From positions 1 to 58,423 of the forward strand of contig PUNC01000113.1 of the NCBI GenBank assembly GCA_003551625.1: a DNA stretch of 58,423 nucleotides, in the 5' to 3' direction. Shown here in pieces: positions 56,760 through 58,423 of this stretch. Numbering within the stretch: the first letter of the stretch is position 1; every line of letters starts with the position of its first letter. The stretch comes from PVC group bacterium (lineage in GTDB: Bacteria; Auribacterota; Erginobacteria; Erginobacterales; PUNC01). Made by a program: the position numbers and the translations under genes. Under the pieces are notes generated by a model, which worked only from the letters and a program-made list of their open reading frames with translations, ran no database searches and was not told the origin of the DNA.

Positions 56760-56822
56760 CGTACTCTAACACATACTCTTACACGTACTCTTACACATAC
56801 TCTAAGACGTTCATTAGATGAA
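56760..56822 (+). repeat. 12-bp tandem repeat D2, four units plus shared tail running into the rnfD start
   Basis: cgtactctaaca catactcttaca cgtactcttaca catactctaaga then cgttcattagATGaa. Confidence 0.9.
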
Positions 56823-57822
56823 GGGTTCTCTTCCAACTAAAAAGAAATTCACCGTCTCTCCCGCCCCGCACTTCTTTTCCGGCCGGACTATCCCGAAGGT
56901 GATGTGGACGGTGGCGGCGGCCCTGCTTCCGGCCCTGGCCGCGAGCGTGATATTTTTCGGTTGGCGGGCGGTCCGCCTTCAGGCGGCCGCGGTCGCGGCC
57001 GCGGTCGTCACCGAGGCCGTGATCTCGCGTCTTCGCCGCCGACCGCTCACCATCGGCGACGGGAGCGCGGTCGTGACCGGCCTCCTGCTCGCCTTCAACC
57101 TTCCGCCCGACGTCCCGGCCTGGCTGGCCGCCGCCGGAGCGGTCTTCGCGATCGCCGTCGTCAAACAGGCCTTCGGCGGCCTGGGGTTCAATATCTTCAA
57201 CCCGGCGCTGGGCGGCCGGCTTTTCGTGGCCCATTCCTGGCTTTCGCGGATGACCACCTTTACCCCGCCGCTTACCGCGGAGACGGCCGGCCTGGACGCG
57301 ATGACTTACGCCACCCCGCTGGGAGCGGCCCGGGAGGCGCTGGTCGAGCGGATCCCGTCCCTGTGGAATATGTTTATCGGCAACACGGGAGGCTGTATCG
57401 GGGAGACTTCGGCGCTGGCGATACTCCTGGGAGGGATGGTCCTGCTTTCGATGGGTTATATTTCCTGGCGGATTCCCGCGGCTTACCTGGGATCGGTGGC
57501 GCTGCTGACCTGGCTGCTCCCGGTAGGGGAGGGGGCCGTCGCCCTTTCCCCGCTGGAGCATCTATTCAGCGGAGGGCTGATGCTGGGAGCGGTCTTTATG
57601 GCCACCGATATGGTCACCACTCCGGTCAGCGGCAAAGGAATGCTGGCATTCGGTTTGGGCTGCGGGACGATCACCGCCGTCTTCAGGCTCTACGGCGGCA
57701 ATCCGGAAGGGGTCTCCTACTCGATCCTGATTATGAACGCCTTCACCCCCCTGATCGACCGGTTCACCCGTCCGCGGGTCTTCGGAACTTTGAAAAAAGG
57801 TTTATGGCCGCGAAAAGCATAA
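56818..57822 (+). CDS. rnfD: Rnf electron transport complex subunit D
   Basis: KFTVSPAPHFFSGRTIPKVMWTVAAALLPAL; DMVTTPVSGKGMLAFGLGCG; multi-TM. Confidence 0.93.
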   Translation: MKGSLPTKKKFTVSPAPHFFSGRTIPKVMWTVAAALLPALAASVIFFGWRAVRLQAAAVAAAVVTEAVISRLRRRPLTIGDGSAVVTGLLLAFNLPPDVPAWLAAAGAVFAIAVVKQAFGGLGFNIFNPALGGRLFVAHSWLSRMTTFTPPLTAETAGLDAMTYATPLGAAREALVERIPSLWNMFIGNTGGCIGETSALAILLGGMVLLSMGYISWRIPAAYLGSVALLTWLLPVGEGAVALSPLEHLFSGGLMLGAVFMATDMVTTPVSGKGMLAFGLGCGTITAVFRLYGGNPEGVSYSILIMNAFTPLIDRFTRPRVFGTLKKGLWPRKA

Positions 57823-57877
57823 CCTCGCTTGAACTCTGAGCCGTTAAACCCAGGGCCCTGTGCCTTTTGGCTTAATC

Positions 57878-57914
57878 ACTTATCAACTTATAAGCTTATA
57901 AACTTATCAACTTA
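57878..57914. repeat. Palindrome flanked by 13-bp direct repeats in the rnfD-rnfG spacer
   Basis: ACTTATCAACTTA (57878-57890) and again at 57902-57914 around palindrome TTATAAGCTTATAA (57888-57901). Confidence 0.7.
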
Positions 57915-57918
57915 AATA

Positions 57919-58423
57919 ATGCTCAAGCCCGCGTTGATACTAACCTTGATCTGCGCCCTGGCCGCGGCCGCCTTGGGCTTCGCCTTCATTCTGACCGGAC
58001 CCCGGATTGAAGAGCAGAGGGAAGCGAGAGAGTCCGAAGCGTTGGGCACCGTCCTGCCGGAGGCGGTTGAGTTCTCCTTCACGACCGGCGATCGGGTCGA
58101 CTATTACACCGGCCGGGACCGGGACGGGGAAGTGGCGGGTTGGGCGCTTGAGGGTCGGGCGCGCGGATACAGCAGCCTGATCCGGGTGATGGTGGGGGTC
58201 GATCCGGAAGGAGTGATCACCGGGATCAAGATTCTGGAGCAGGCGGAGACGCCGGGGTTGGGGGACCAGGCGGTCAAGGTTCCCAGCCCCCGGTCTTTCT
58301 GGGATCTTCTCCTCGGACGCCGCCCGGAAGAGGAGCCCGCCCGGCCGCCGTTTCAGGAGCAGTTCGCCGGCAAAGCCCTGGAAGATCTGGAGGTGGTGGT
58401 CGGGCCGATGCCGGCTCCCCCCC
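57919..58423 (+). CDS. rnfG: Rnf electron transport complex subunit G (3' truncated by window edge)
   Basis: MLKPALILTLICALAAAALGFAFILTGPRIEEQREARESEALGTVLPEA...GYSSLIRVMVGVDPEGVITGIKILEQAETPGLGDQ. Confidence 0.92.
   Translation, partial: MLKPALILTLICALAAAALGFAFILTGPRIEEQREARESEALGTVLPEAVEFSFTTGDRVDYYTGRDRDGEVAGWALEGRARGYSSLIRVMVGVDPEGVITGIKILEQAETPGLGDQAVKVPSPRSFWDLLLGRRPEEEPARPPFQEQFAGKALEDLEVVVGPMPAPP

Noticed and set aside
56516-56821. 101-aa ORF ending in repeated YTYSYTYS residues
   Set aside because: Out of frame with rnfC and simply translates the 12-bp tandem repeat D2; no coding support.

Overview
GC-rich bacterial chromosome segment, probably from a Gram-negative PVC/Omnitrophota-like lineage. 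That placement is an inference from a ~51-aa small basic protein, an LPS/Kdo/heptose/Lpt gene set and Rnf genes; no rRNA marker is present. Most of the window is dense, mostly co-oriented housekeeping and envelope genes. In order: a CopB-like P-type ATPase (5' truncated) and a cation/proton antiporter; a repeat-rich, AT-richer island of small membrane or hypothetical ORFs (~1.4-9.2 kb); a long LPS locus (acyltransferase, heptosyltransferases, Kdo kinase, glycosyltransferases, O-antigen ligase, hldD/hldE-kinase/gmhB, kdsB-A-D-C, lptC-A-B); hpf-hprK-ptsH-ptsI; metK-ahcY; lptG/lptF on the minus strand; a compact GlgE-GlgM pair; a minus-strand aldolase-DUF1573-glutaredoxin-CcdA operon; hisF, a diaminopropionate ammonia-lyase, an ECF sigma/anti-sigma module, a PAS histidine kinase, ychF, a HEAT/thioredoxin-fold/TPR protein, an SH3 protein and rnfC-rnfD-rnfG (3' truncated). 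No known defence system, CRISPR array, tRNA or rRNA was recognised. The least explained signals are non-coding: (i) a composite dispersed repeat (A+B) at gene ends in the island; (ii) a cluster of GAGATTGCTTCG-[variable hairpin]-CTCGCAATGACGG elements; (iii) two copies of a 12-bp tandem repeat (CGTACTCTTACA)n sharing a 3' tail, one of which runs into the rnfD start codon; (iv) five copies of an intergenic TATGAATAATCCGGGTTAA-like motif; (v) an 84-bp nested foldback element; and (vi) an ORF6N-domain gene with one in-frame amber codon and a 37-bp near-perfect palindrome. All gene calls come from reading translations by eye; no database search was run.
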